Below, piece after piece: positions 21,225 through 35,100 of a stretch of 64,000 nt of DNA; position 1 is the stretch's first letter; every line of letters starts with the position of its first letter. Origin of the DNA: Sipunculus nudus (Eukaryota > Annelida > Sipuncula > Golfingiida > Sipunculidae); NCBI GenBank assembly GCA_026874595.1, contig CM049306.1, positions 14,097,019 to 14,161,018 of the forward strand. The letters are read 5' to 3'. The notes beneath the pieces were generated by a model. It had not been told where the DNA came from. It worked only from the letters and a program-made list of their open reading frames with translations, and did not search any database. The position numbers and the translations under genes are program-made.

Positions 21225-23790
21225 AAACTAGGGACCCATGGGTCTCGACGCTCATCTGCATTTGTCTATAAGGATACATGTTTATGAGGTTTTCCAAAAT
21301 ATTGGTCCTGTGATCAGTTTAAAGCCAACCTGTCCACCCAAACTGGAGTTATCATCCATTAACTAATTTGTGAATGGATGGGCCCTGTGACCTTAACCTT
21401 TGACCTTATGACATCAAAATCAAAAGGAAACTTCCCCTATTGGTAGGTGCACCACATGTTGATGATGGAAGGATTGAGATGAAAAGTTTGGCTTAAAATG
21501 CATCCACAGTCTTTCTAAAGTAGTGGGTCCTGTGACCTTGACCTTTGATCTCATGACCCTAGAATCAACAGTTCTTACTTTAGTTATGGGCCATATTAGT
21601 CAAGTTTGAAACCAATATTTCAAACTAAACTGGTGCTACATCTGGAAACTAATATGTGGATGGATGGGCCCCATGACCTATACCTTTGACCTTGTAACCC
21701 CAAAATCCACCAGTTACTTCCACTATTGGCAGGTGAGCAACATCTGGAAGATAGAATGTTTGGGACAGAAAGTTTGGCTAAAAATATGTCAACAATCTTT
21801 TGAAGAAGTGGGTCCTGTGACCTTGACCTTTGGCCTTATGACCCCAAATCAAAATACAAGTCAAAATTGAAACAAATATGTCAATCCAAACTGGAGTTAT
21901 CATCCAGAAACAAATATGTAGACAGATTGGCCCCTGTGACCATGACCTTAGACTGGCCCAGTCAATGAAATGGCTCTGACAGAGATATCAAACGGCTCTC
22001 ACTGTGTCGCACTTAGTGTCGGTACTGCTACCACGTGGCAACTTACATAACTACTTACCATTCTCTGACCCTTATATTTCATCGACTGGTAAACTTGGGC
22101 CGTGCCGAACAGTCAGCGCCACCCATCATCGCCTCGCTGAACTAAGGTCTTTCCAAGTGACGTAAGGAGTAATTATAGTGGTCTTTCCCAGAATCTTTTT
22201 TTCAAAACCAATATGGTTAATTCAGTAACCGCCTATTGTGAGCTTTATATATATATATTCCCATTTTATCAGTCTTAAAATGTTTAGGTCCTCGGCTATT
22301 TGAGTACGGCAAGATTTTTAATACTAAATAAAACCCTCGGCCTCAGTGAGTCAGTGTGTCACCGTTTGTCAGACCACTGCTTATAGCAGCAGGCCGGTTT
22401 AAAATGTGTCTCCAGCTCAGCAAATCAGCGTGAGTTTAGGTCCACACGCGACGAACGCAGTCAAGCTGTTGTTCATGTACCGGCTGACTGAAACGATCAC
22501 AACGTTTAGCGTGTTGGCAACAGTGGCAAAACTTTCATGTGTAACTTGAACATTAACAAATACACAGTACAAAATCGATGCGACATGGTCTACAATCACT
22601 TAAATTTGCCCATGGACCGTATGTTCGAACAGCAGATATATATCATAGGACACGAAGGTCCATGTATGGACTTTCTAAAAACATGCATGATTTCAGTGCG
22701 AATGTTACCAAGCAGGTTGAGCTGTCTATTGCCTATGGGATGCTGTTAGCCTCCTCATAGCAACGATGCCATTCACAGTAGGCCAGGCGACCTGATATGC
22801 AAATGCGAGGGAATCGTCAGGGCCTTATGACGCTCTAATATGCAAATATCAGGGATTCGCCATACAGACTTTACAGGGCTTTGGTGATAAGAGCTAGAAC
22901 TGAGTTACGTCGTGTCTATTAGTACATGGAATCACTTTTCATTTGAAGCATTTTAGCAGTAAACATCAATACACTAAAGGCCAGGCAGGGCTACCATGAC
23001 CTTTGACCTTGTGACCCCCAAATCAAACAGTTTCTTCCCCTATGGGCAGCTCAGCTATGTGTGCAAGATGAAAGGTTTCGGATTAAAAGTTTGGCTTAAA
23101 ATGCATCCACAATCTTTCTTAATAAGTGGGTACTGTGACCTTGACCTTTGAAGGTCAAGAATCTTCCCCTATTGGCAGGTTAGCAATATCTTGAAGATGG
23201 AAGGTTTGGGATGAAAAGTTTGGCTTCAAATGCATATGCATTTTTTTAAAGAAATGAGTCCTGTGACCAGGACCTTTGACCCGTTGGACCCAAAAATCAA
23301 CACAGTTCTTACTTTAGTGGTGAGTCATATATAAAATAAGTTTGAAACCAATATGTCAAACTAAACTGGAGTAACATCTGGAAACTAATTTGTGAACAGA
23401 TGGCCCCTGTGACCTTGACCTTTGACCATGTGATCCAAAATTCATTTATGCTCTCCCCATACTGGCAAAGCAGCTTAATGTGCAAAATGGAAAGTTTGGG
23501 ATGAACAGCTTGGCTTAAAATGCAGCCATAATCTTTTTAAAAAAGTGAGTCCTGTGACCTTGACCTTTGACCTCATGACCCCAAAATCATATAGGTTCTT
23601 GCTTTAGTGGTGGGCCATATGTAAGTCAAGTTTGAAATCCATGTGTCAATACAACTTGGAGTTATCATCTGGAAACAAATTTGTGTGGATGGACGGATGG
23701 ACAGACAGACAGCTAAACAGACAGACAGACAAGGTGATAACTATATGGCATCCACATGTGATCAATAAACACACCAGGTTTTGGGACACT
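21225..23790 (+). repeat. ~145-bp tandem array rich in TGACCT half-sites
   Basis: It starts with the superfamily 5' signature (GGGACCCATGGGTC, GACGCTC). Units alternate TGTGACCTTGACCTTTGACC with sequences such as GTTTGGCTTAAAATGC; copies begin near 21386, 21531, 21815, 23120, 23405 and 23548. TGACCTTTGACC is a direct repeat of AGGTCA with 1-bp spacing (DR1), the shape bound by several nuclear receptors. The array is split by a foreign ~1-kb block (21955–22985). Confidence 0.65.
21955..22985. mobile_element. Unidentified ~1-kb insertion splitting the array
   Basis: The repeat units stop at ~21950 and resume at ~22985. Between them the DNA matches nothing else in the window and is richer in CpG-containing words. 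It carries a TATATATATATA box (~22245), AATAAA (~22327) and two ATGCAAAT octamers (~22797 and ~22840). The TATA/AATAAA spacing suggests an LTR-like promoter–terminator pair. No convincing ORF; ends and class unknown. Confidence 0.4.
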
Positions 23791-23864
23791 AGATGTAATT
23801 ACAGCTGAGAAACTGACATGATTGTTGTCATTTTATAGTAAAAAAAAATTTAAAAATATTCGTT

Positions 23865-24236
23865 AAAATAACAAAAAATACAGGTGGCGCCACCAATTTT
23901 CGGGAACTGACAAAACTAGTCATGGTCAATATTCAAGGCAAGATTCATGACAATCCATGCATCAATTATCAATATATTGGAGGTTTTGTATTATATTTTT
24001 GATTATTCTGGGGGATACTTTCAAGCCCCATAGCTCGGAGGATATAGGTCGCATTGACCTAATTTCAGGTTTCCAAGGAGATTTTTTTTTTGACCTTCCT
24101 GGATATTCACTTAGAAGTTTCTAGGTCCAGCAGTTACAATTTGTGCCCTGCTAACGGATGCCCAGATGACCGGACGGCCGACGGACAAAGCGCCATTCCT
24201 ATACCTCAGTTGACTAACAGTAAGCTGAGCTAAAAA
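23865..24236 (+). mobile_element. One ~340-bp unit plus 3' end of the superfamily
   Basis: It contains GGTGGCGCCACC at 23883–23894, CCCCATAGCTCGGAGGATAT, the CCGGACGGCCGACGG run, and the 3' end AAGCTGAGCTAAAAA at ~24220–24236. With the 5' signature at 21225 this could be a single ~3-kb element. Confidence 0.6.
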
Positions 24237-24629
24237 TTATCATATTAAGTGAGTAAATATTTTATATATTTCCTGATTTTTGACAAGGTGCCCATAACTT
24301 TTAAGTAAGATTTATGCATTGTTTACTAATTTCTAGCTTGTACATAGGATATTTATATGCAGGAATGATTAGGTAAATATGAATAGATTTACACCAGTGG
24401 TTTCACAGTGGGCAGTTTTTGAAGTGTAACAATAGTTTTCTCAAAGGAACTTAGTAGCAATGACCCAATTTCAGGTTTGGTAGGAGAACGTAGGGCCATC
24501 TAACTCTATGCTGAATTTTGGATTTTTAGCTCTAACAATTTTAAAATGTGCTCTATTCACGGCCAGCCAGACCACCGTTCGACAGACAAAGGACCATGAC
24601 TATAGCTCAGTTGACTTGTAGGTTTCTTA

Positions 24630-25045
24630 CCTTATTGGCGGGTCATATACAAGTCTAGTTTGATGATATGAATCCAAACCGATCCAAGTTATCATTGAGA
24701 GACCAGTTTGTGGACAGATGGCCCCTGTGACCTTGAACATTTGACCTTGTGACCCCAAAATTAAAAAGGTTCTTCCCCAGTTGGCAGGTGAGCTGTACAT
24801 GCAAGATGGAATTTTTTTGGGTGAAAAGTTTGGCTTAAAATGCATCTACAATCTTTATAAAGAAGTTGGCCTCATGACTCCAAAATCAGTAGGGTTCTTG
24901 GTTTAGGGGTTGGCATTATATGTCAATTTTGGAAACAATATGTCAATCCAAACTGGAGTTATTATCAAGAAACAAGTTTCTGGATTGACAAATGGACAGA
25001 CAAGTTGATTGCTATAAGGGCACCTGCTTATTCAAGCAGGCCCCT
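24630..25045 (+). mobile_element. TGACCT-type repeat ending in a 7-bp hairpin
   Basis: One and a half ~145-bp units, then a terminal hairpin with arms CCTGCTT (25023–25029) and AAGCAGG (25034–25040). This is a different 3' end from the GCTAAAAA ends, so the TGACCT core has been joined to at least two kinds of terminus. Confidence 0.5.
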
Positions 25046-26344
25046 AATTACATTTTAGTATCATCATGTATCACAGAGAGTCCACTTGCATACCAAGTTT
25101 GTACATAGGGCCTTGTTATGAACAGTATTAATCCTATTTGTTCTAGGCTCTAAAACAAATTTATTCAGCAATGAAACATTACAGTATGAAATATTCTTCT
25201 TTTCTCTTCCCAGCCTGGAACAAAACAGAACAACTGCCATTTTTTTTTCCCTATTTATTCAGTGTTCTAAATGTGACAGATACAAGTGATTGCACATTAT
25301 TCATCCTCACAATAACAAGACAAATAATATAAGCTACCTTGATCAAAAATTGGCAGCTTGTAAGTTTAGTGCTTGACTTTAAGTCTTTAAGTGCTTGACT
25401 TTAAGTTTTAGGTGAAGATCCACAAATAACAAGAAACACTCATAATGGTTAACAGATCATTTTAAGTTGAGTTCTGCCATTTTGTTTACATGGAATACTT
25501 ATTGTACAGCCACAATATATAGTGTTTCTTAAGTATTTTACTTAAATTTGAACTGTCAAATACAATTATACATTAATTTTTCTTAAAGAAACATTTGACT
25601 AAAATAAAACAAATAAAACTAAAAGTTTTCATTGATACAAGAATGATTAGGTTACACATGGCCTCTTCCATAATTTTGACTGCTAAAAGAAAACAAGAGC
25701 AATGCAAATGCATGATACATATGTAAAAAAATGTGGCATATTTGTGTTATTCTGTCAATTAACATGTGATATTATTCTGGTAATAACCAGATAAATAAAA
25801 CCATGTTTGGCAACTAATTATATACAAAAAGTAAAAAAAAATGTTTGTAGAATGGTAGTACCTTTCTTGGCATTGAGACATGTCAGCCTAATAATCCACA
25901 CAGATCATATCAAATTAGTAAATTATAAATAAAATGGTATACACATTAATTAATGTAATTATAAATACATTAAGCTTAAAATAATATACATTCATTGAAC
26001 TAATCCTTAAACAGATGCTAAAAACGATTTAAAGGTATTTTTCCTATATTTAACCTGACTAAAGCTTCAAGAAAAGTTCCTTTGTTCTATGTTGTTTGTA
26101 ACCATATAAGAACATGATGTAAATAACATCAAACATGCACAGTTTAAAACAGATAAATAGTCATGCAACAGGCTCAGATGTATTGATAAAAATACATGTG
26201 ATATTCAATATATACAAATTATTATGCAAACTAGCACTGTAAAATCCTGCACAGATATGTAAACATTACAGAACAAATTAGAGGTTACTGTCAAGATAAC
26301 ACAACATTTAATATTTGTTCCATGGAATTAAGTGACCAAGTTAT

Positions 26345-26345
26345 T

Positions 26346-26407
<62 letters not shown>
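26345..26407. repeat. (CT)n(AT)n compound microsatellite
   Basis: About ten CT dinucleotides pass directly into about twenty AT dinucleotides. Confidence 0.9.
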
Positions 26408-26410
<3 letters not shown>

Positions 26411-29214
26411 GGAAATAAATGCAAAGAGAAAGTTCTTCTCCTCTTAGCCAGCTCATTGTAAACTCAAAATAGAGTGCTGATTTGGTTGGAATGAATAAAT
26501 TTGTGCAGAAGTGATTAAAATAAGTGGACATTTTGAATAGACGGTATAATAAATGACATTTCAGGTTACAGTAAAATGAAGCACTCTTCAAAGATTTTAT
26601 TGCCAGTTAGGATATAAACAGCTAGAACACGGAAAAAGCAAATATTTAAACATCCTGTAGATAACAACTGACCTATAAAATGGTCAGCACACATGTGGTG
26701 CATATCTATAAAATTTATTGTATTCTTATAGTGTCTTTTTATCTACTCAAGAAAGGTAAATCTACTCTATTCTAATTTCCTGCTATATAAAATAATACTT
26801 CTTGAGGTTAGGTTTGAAAGTAGAAAATAAATTGTGAAGGCCCCCTTTGCCTGAGTGGTTACTGCATAGCCTTTTTATGGCAATAGGTATCTATTCTATA
26901 AAGCTTTATGGCTAAACCAGTGCTGGCCTATTACTGCAATACTAGACCCACTACAGAACTACTCTTATAGTAGTACATCATTTATAACTATTTGTCTGGT
27001 TATGTTTTTTTTTTGTTATATTATGGGACCATCCAGTAAACTTAAAATACAATGCCACCAACATGTGAACCATACCATTGGATGGTTTATAATTCATCTT
27101 CTTAGTAGTCAGGAAGTGCTGCAATAATAGATGCAAAAGCAGATGCTATACCAGGTATAAGCATTTACATCTAATCATAAATGTGTTTCTATTTTCTCAA
27201 GTTAAGTTAAAAGATTCCATACTGGATGAAATTTACATAATAAAATAGTGATGACAATATATTCTTCTCTACCTATACTGCTTAAAATGTGAGAATATTG
27301 ATAATTTGTATTTCAGATCTGCTTGGCACTGACCATTTATCGCAACCAGAGATTGTTTTTGACCAGACATGCTTGAGTCAGGTTGATTTTGGAGCATACT
27401 TGAAAGCTTTACCTTTAAAATATGACTTGTATAATTATCATGGCTAAATATTATCATTTTTCCTGTAATTCAATGATATTTTTCACAAACTTTAACACAA
27501 TTAAGTCAAGTTTACACTTTTAATCTTAGAAAAGAAATCAGATTACAGTGGCATTATGATTGATATAAGCTATAACTTTGATAACAATAGTGAATCACAG
27601 ATAATATATGCCCATGTATATGCAGTGTTGGTCTACTGAACCCAGGTGGATAAAACAATAAGGAAGTTCTAACTTATACAAGTACAATTAACAATTATAT
27701 ACATTTATAATAATTGTGTGCATTTTATTTTTTTCTCCCAATTAAGAGATTAAGAATGTAGAAGATTAAGAATTTATAGGTGTGTTCAATTCTTAAATTT
27801 ATCTTTAAACAAATCAATAAGTACAAATGTACAGGGACATGAAAGTAGCAAACCAATCATGAAACGGTACTTATATCATGAGATCAGTGCATTTAATGAT
27901 TATATAAATTTTGTTTCTTCAAATATAGTTCACTGGTTTAAGAAACAAATATTTATAAATAATAAGGTTAAGTAATAAATTACGACACATAAGGCAGGAT
28001 AAACCTGTACCAATAAACCCTACAGGCCAGGATTGACATGATATGTTGATGACCTAGGAAACCTCGGTGCAATGTGTGACACAGTGGCTTCAAGACACAC
28101 AACCTTATTGCAGTGTGTATATTTTAACATACATACCAGCTACATGTCCATTAATGGATTCATAGGAATAGCATAATCTTGTCTATCATGTCCATGTGCT
28201 GCATTACATAAAACCTGGCCTTCTCACAACTTTAATATGAATTAACATTGAATGACTAGGGTAAATTAAAAAAGGACATATAAAGAGCACCTTCTGGCCA
28301 TCTATATTGCACCTTAAACCAGAAATAAAATCAGTGCTGGCAGAACACATCCTCTACATCAATCCCATAACCATAATTCAGTCAGTGCAACAAATTCCTC
28401 AGAATAGTATTAATAAGATGCTGTAACATATTCACTCTAATGACACAAAAGAGTGAAGAGATCTGTTGTTATAGTAATACACACTATATTGCATAAATCA
28501 TACACTCTACTCACACAACAGGCTGTCAGAGTGATCATACTGCCATGGTGTGACACCACAAGTCACAGAACATGCTTGTTCCACCATTAATGGCACAGTG
28601 TGTGTGGTCTTTTTACAGGTTTTATGAATTGTGTGACATGTCACTTTCCTGTGACCTGTCATGCAACATCAGTTCAAGTGCTGCAGAAAAAGCCAATGAA
28701 CCACCCTGAAATTTACCATGGGTGAAGAGGTAGCCAAGTGTTTTGATTGGTCAACAGGAAACATAAAAGAGTTTGTGTATATTATTTTGCTTATGATATC
28801 CCTTGCCTATTTTATCCTATAGATTCACATTATAAAAAGAAATGACAAGAAGTCAGCGGAATAAATTTAACCTTACACTCACACACTCAACGTTTAAAAG
28901 GCAAAATAAAAGTAGGCCATCCTTCCCAGGGGTCTAGGATTGTAGTAACCAGTAATTAACACTAATCACTATACATTGAACAAGGGACTAGGAACGAGTA
29001 GGGTGATTATATGTAAGAAAACATTTAGTAATACAGTTAAATGCAAATGGCCTTAATCATCTCAAATGTAAACTTAAATGAACTGTTGCAACCATTGTCG
29101 TGGTTATCTTCAACATTCTCAAGTGGTATAGGTCAGTAGCAGCCTGAAGCTTGGCCATGTGACCACCTCGGTTTGTGGTAGCGGTTTGTGGTAGAGTAAA
29201 ATCATGCAACCCTT

Positions 29215-29275
29215 GGGGGTCTGACTCCTGTTGCACAAAGATTATTAAATACAGTACACTAGAAGTCAGACCCCC
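29215..29275. repeat. 12-bp perfect inverted repeat
   Basis: GGGGGTCTGACT (29215–29226) pairs perfectly with AGTCAGACCCCC (29264–29275) across a 37-nt loop, ~1.4 kb past the INPP5F stop. It could fold in the transcript if the 3' UTR reaches this far. Confidence 0.7.
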
Positions 29276-30715
29276 ACCACACCAGGCACTCTATTGAAAT
29301 AATGCTAAACCAGAAGTGCAGATTTAGAATGCTACACTGCAGGTCTGATGTATGTTGAACAAAGCACTCCATATATTGTTAGAATGCTGAACATATCTTA
29401 CAGAACATGTGCTGCTGAATCTATGGACTGTCCATATTCAGGGACATGTCACAGAACATTGTTGTGTGACTAGTCACAGTGTATGGCAGGCTTTGCATTC
29501 ACACTTTAATATGGGACCCTTCAAAGTGATCAGTGGCTACGTTGTTGTTCATTTATCTCATCAATGGCAGTAATTAATTCATTCACTCTGCTACCACAAC
29601 ACATCTTTACAGCAATTTGTGAATTTTACTCATTCAGTATACAGTAAACCATTTATGTTCGTCAGTGGCTCTGATATCCACCCTACTAACACAACAGATA
29701 CTGTTGAAATTGGTGGATTTAATACATTCATGCAACAGGCACAACAGATCCTGCAAATTTATCACTGGCTGTCTTTAATTAATTTATCTAGCCATACAGA
29801 GCCTGTACAAAAAGTCTATGAATAAAACATTGTATATGAATACTACTGGGAAAGATTCTGAAATGAAATTTTCTGGTGGCAATACATTCATTCACCTGGT
29901 AGAATATACCATATAACAGAGAAGTTCTTCTGTATATATATTCACTGTGAGAACACACATGATAGTTTTACAAAGATACATACCCTGTTCAGCTAGAACA
30001 CACATTGTATATTATTTTTAACTGTAATAATACTAGCTTAAATGTACATAATTTTTTTTTAAACTCAAATGCTTTTTTAGATAGTAGCTAGTCATTATTT
30101 TATTGAAATACTATGTATTTATAGAATACTGGTGGCACAGCAATTAAGTTCCTCTATGTGTGGTACATTTATCAGGTGGCTCTAACATTTGTACAGGGAG
30201 TAAGTGCATAATATTTAATACACTTAAATATTATAATATTTGATTACATCCTGCACAGATTGCTTAAAGAATTTAAAGTTGAAACTATCAACAGCCCTGA
30301 ACATGTTATCAATGTTGAAATATATGTATATAATCAATATCTCATGATGAAATCTGTCAACAACAAACCCGCTTATTGGTAACATTCATATAGTTATTTA
30401 CATCTTTCAACAATGTATATAATAGCTCAATATTTAATGAAGCTGTGTGACAACAACTATTTGGTGTTCATTAGGATTTAAACTTAAATTCACCAATATT
30501 GTTATTAAAATAATATTCTTTATTGTGTGATTGCACCCTAAGTGATTGAAAAATTCTGATTAACAAAAATTTACCTTGCAACTGATGTTGGATATAAAAT
30601 GGATTTGTATAAAACAAATTATATTGTAATGTTTGTGATTTGACAGATGATTCCTTTCATGTAATACAACAAATTATCTGAGGTGATATGGTTGGTGCAC
30701 TGAACACATAGGCAG

Positions 30716-32198
30716 TTATGAAAGAAGCATCACTTTGGGTTCACAGTGCTGAAATCGGAGTCGTGATTTCTCCAGATTTGCTGCAGCTTGGACATACAGC
30801 TGCTGTCTTCTAGACTGTGCTGATGGTATTGCTGGCTTTGGGATAGCATGCTGCATGCGAGTCTTGAATCGTGACATAGCAGACATGCCTTGGACTGGCT
30901 CTTCTGATGGAACCTCCATCTGGACCACATCCATACTGGCTAAGTATGAGATGGATCCATCACTTATGGATACCTTCATGTGTGGTGGACTTGTAGGACT
31001 CAAACAGAGCTGACCATCACCTGTGTTTACAACAACCCAAGCTGTTTCTAATGATGGATCTACCTCTGACAAGGTGACATCAACTACCACAGACCCATCA
31101 TTCCCTGTATGGGGCTGGCTGACTGCATTAGTATCCTGGGTGGCTGAAGTTTTATCAGTTTTTGGGTTTGTCACCTGTGTTTTCTTTTTGGTTCTATCAT
31201 CTAGGATATTGGTATCCTCTTCTCTCACTTGGAACACCACACCTCCCTCAGTACTGTCATCAGACTGCACTTCATCCGCTTTACAACTCCAGTCCTTTTG
31301 ATCAGCCTCCTGGTCCTGTGAGCTGACACTTTCGGGCACTGTCACATCAGCAGGTCTTTTGGCGTCATCTTGGCTGACTCGCATGTCCAGAGGTCTGATG
31401 GCATTCTGAGCAGCGGCTTCTTCATGACTCCTCTGTGAGGACTGATCCTGTTTAGATTCTTTTTCAACATGAATGTCCTCCGATATTCTACTATCAAATG
31501 CAGCAAGTGACTCTTTGTTATCAATGTGCTCTGCTGATCCCACTGTCCCACTATCTTGTGTTTTATCACTTTTGACAGTTTCTTCTGTTTTTGTGAATAT
31601 TGGGGCCTCTGTCATTTCCAAGAGCTTCTGTTCACAAAGACTTCTACGATTCATTATCTTGTTGGAAGCACTCTGGTCTTGACTTTCAGCTCTATGGAGC
31701 TCCTCAAGCTGGCAGGACAGCCTTCTGGTGACCAACACCTGGTCAGAACCAACTGTTAATATACCACAGCTACCCAGCATAGCATGATCTGAGCTGGATA
31801 CAGACATTCTACCAAGGAATTCTTTTTGTTCCATGGTTGGTGAGTCCAGATCCTCGATGCTCTGTGCTCCAGTCAGAGAACCACAAGTATCCAAATGACC
31901 AGGAGAATCTCGATCCACAAGACCTTTAATAAGCACAGAATCAGCTTCATCCTCAGTTTTGCTGAACCGGATCCCTTCTTCAGAGAGGTCCGTGCTGTCT
32001 TTGGACCTGCCGACAGTCCTCAACAATTTCTGTGTCCAGCGTGGCACTGCCAGGAGGTGACCTTTAATGAGGTGAGCTGCATGCTGGCCCTGTAATAGTC
32101 CTTTTAGATCATTTGATGAACTGTTTCTGGAGACGCATGGAGACTTGTCCACAGCCTGTGATGTCATGTTCACCCAGGGATGTGGTTTACTTCTTTTC
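30716..32198 (-). CDS. INPP5F: INPP5F last exon: disordered C-terminal tail
   Basis: Acceptor ACAACAG; the stop TAA is at 30718–30716. About 493 residues begin RKRSKPHPWVNMTSQ. The tail is rich in Ser, Asp, Glu and Gln with no recognised domain, as in the vertebrate tail, and ends in a basic amphipathic stretch (SRRQQLYVQAAANLEKSRLR). The tail is a single long exon. The open frame continues upstream of the acceptor, but that part is intron. Confidence 0.93.
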
Positions 32199-35100
32199 CT
32201 GTTGTATGACAAAAATATCAGGCTTTTAATGGACAGAAACAACAACCCAATTACAGTTCCTATGCACTAGCTGTGAATTGTTTTTCTAAATGTTAGTATC
32301 CTGTACTTGCTGTAGGTCCAGTTGTTACTATTTGTACCCTGTTGACAGACAACCATATCTTTAAAGGTCTCAAAAATAGAGAAAAAAATTCGTAAAAATT
32401 TGAAACAAGGGACCTATGGGTCAGCTGTTATATATGATAAAAAAATATGATTTAGAAATGAGGCACATGCGGGTTTTGTGTGGTAATAAAAATAAGCTGT
32501 ATTATGAGTTGTTGTTGTTATGCTAATGTATGATTTTGATAGTACCTTTGGAGACAGGGAAGAGGATTGATTTCATTTATATTATTAACAAATGGAGTCC
32601 TATTGTCACACAGATTTTGACTTGGCCATATAACTTATATGCAAAACATATAATATAAGAGTTTAACTATTTATTAAACAAAATTACAAATATTGTCCCA
32701 AATATAATTTTGATTAAAAATAATAAGAGAATCATATGATTTTTTAAAATGAAATATAACTGAAATGATTATTAAAATAATATTAAAGAATATATTCATA
32801 AATGCATTCATGAATACATTTTAAAAGTATTTGCACTGGTATTCATATACTTTCATTTTTACCTGAATTCCAATTCTTTATGCAAGAAATTTTATAATGG
32901 AGTACATATTCATATTCGTATTTAATTTTCAATTGCAAAGTATTTGGACCATGTCTGGTATTTATATAGTTTTCACCAAACAATGATGTTGAGAATCCAG
33001 AATCATTTCTGGCATGTGCTTAGAGAATGTATAGAAAAATATATATATTATTGATGATTAAAGTCGGACCAGTGGTTTTGATATTAGGCAGTCTTGAAGT
33101 GTAACAATGGGTTTTAAATGGAAAAATTAAGTTTTTCATTAATACCTCAAAGGTATTAGGTCCTAGTGACCAAATTCTTGGCATGGTAGGGGATTTTGGA
33201 GACATCTAATTGTATGCCAAATTTTAGGAACTGAGAGCTGAAGCTGGGGAGCTGAGCTCTTGCAAACTGCATAACACTAGTTGATGTAAACAATATGTTA
33301 CATGGTGCTTGAAAACTTGAATAAAATCTACAGTTTTTGATCAACTGGTTTCAAATTTTTGGTGTTAACAGACAAAATGCTAACATAAACATGCTGTGAA
33401 AATTAAATCCACAGTACTTACAGGAAAAAAACGTGCCATGGTCAAAGTTGGGCAAAATTTAAGGTACCAATTGTTAATATTTTAAAAAATTTAAAAAGAT
33501 TTTGATCTAATTTTTTGTAAACTATTTAATTTTGATTAATTAAAGTTATATTACTGGAATAAAAGTCCATATATAGCTTTAACAAATTTTGTGTAAAGTG
33601 ATCAAATATCTTTCCTGATTTTTTACAAAATGCATTATGTTTGGGCCCATAACTTTTTTAAATTATATTATACAGACATAATTTCTGGCATGTTCATAGG
33701 AACTATATAGAGGAATATTTATGGTGAATATGAGGAAAAACAGATGTGTGGTTTTGATATTAGGCAGTCCTGAAGTAAGAAAATAGGTTTTTAATAAAAA
33801 ATTGAGGTTTTTCCTTAATTTCTCAAAGGAACGAAGTCGCAGAGACCCAGTTTTCGGCTTGGTAGGAGATCTTGGGGACATCTAACATTATGCTGAATTT
33901 TGGATTCCTAGGTCTTAGGGTTTCAAAACGTGCCACATCTACGGACAGACAGACAGACGGACAGTGGACCATGACTAAAATGACCATGACTAAAGCTCAG
34001 ATGACTTATAGTCAGCTGAGCTAAAAAATAGAGGTGGCACACCCAGTCTGCAGAAACTGATGGAACACCTCATGATCAATATGTATGCGAAAAATCATGA
34101 CCATCAGTGTTGTAGTTATTGAGATACTGCAGTTTTTGTATCAAATTTTTCATTATTCTGGGGGGTATTTTGGAGGCATACAGCTTAAAGGATATGGGTA
34201 ACAGAGACTTAATTTCAGGTTTCCATGGAGACTTTTCATGGGTCTCCCTGTGTGTCAAGAATAAAGATTCTAGGTCCAGTTGTTATGATTTGTGCCCTGT
34301 TAACAGATGTTCATATCTTTAAAGGTCTCAAAAATAGAAAAAAAATCGTAAAAATTTAAAACAAGGCCTACAGGCCTAATGTGAACCTGTGCATTGGGAA
34401 ATACACCAGGTATAATGCTTCAATGCTGGACCATTACTTTTCATGTATATGAACAATGCACTAAACAATTTGAATAAGAAACAATTACACAAACTCTGCT
34501 GAAATTCTGGCATGGGTGCACAGAACACTAAATAAATTGTAGCTGGGAACACCAGTCTTGTATACAATGAAGCTATCAGAGATATATACATATGCCCAAT
34601 TTCAGACTGATATATCAAACCCCTCCTGAGAAAAACGCAGGGACACACACTGTGCAAAAGTCATTGAAGGTGGCGACACCTGTCTCGTGAGCGAGAGAGC
34701 CATCAAAGACACATAGACAGGTCAAAATATTAGGCCAATACATCAAACTTACTTTAAGTCTGATGCATGGGGCTGACCAGGCTTAGGTGAGAAAGGCTGT
34801 TGCCCTGAGTGAACTGTGACAAATTGCTTGCTCAGGCTACTGCACTGAGTGAACTCATGACCTGCACCTGGCTAGACTGAGTGAACTTTTGACCTGTACC
34901 TGGCTGCACTGAGTGAACTCTTGACCTGTTGCATAATCTGACACAGTTGGCAGTCTGCCAAAGCTATAAATAGCATGCAGCTCCTGCACTGAGTAAACTC
35001 CTGACCCATACCTGGCTGCACTGAGTGAACTCTTGACCTGTTGCCTAATCTGATACATTTGGCAGTCTGCCAAAGCTATAAATAGATCCAGACTAACCTC

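Larger units (their letters stand above)
25046..30715. other. AT-rich stretch downstream of INPP5F
   Basis: I see no gene. The part nearest 30715 is presumably INPP5F 3' UTR, read on the − strand, but no poly(A) site can be assigned. It holds a (CT)n(AT)n microsatellite at 26345–26407 and a 12-bp perfect inverted repeat at 29215–29275. Superfamily repeats are nearly absent, in contrast to both sides. Confidence 0.5.
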
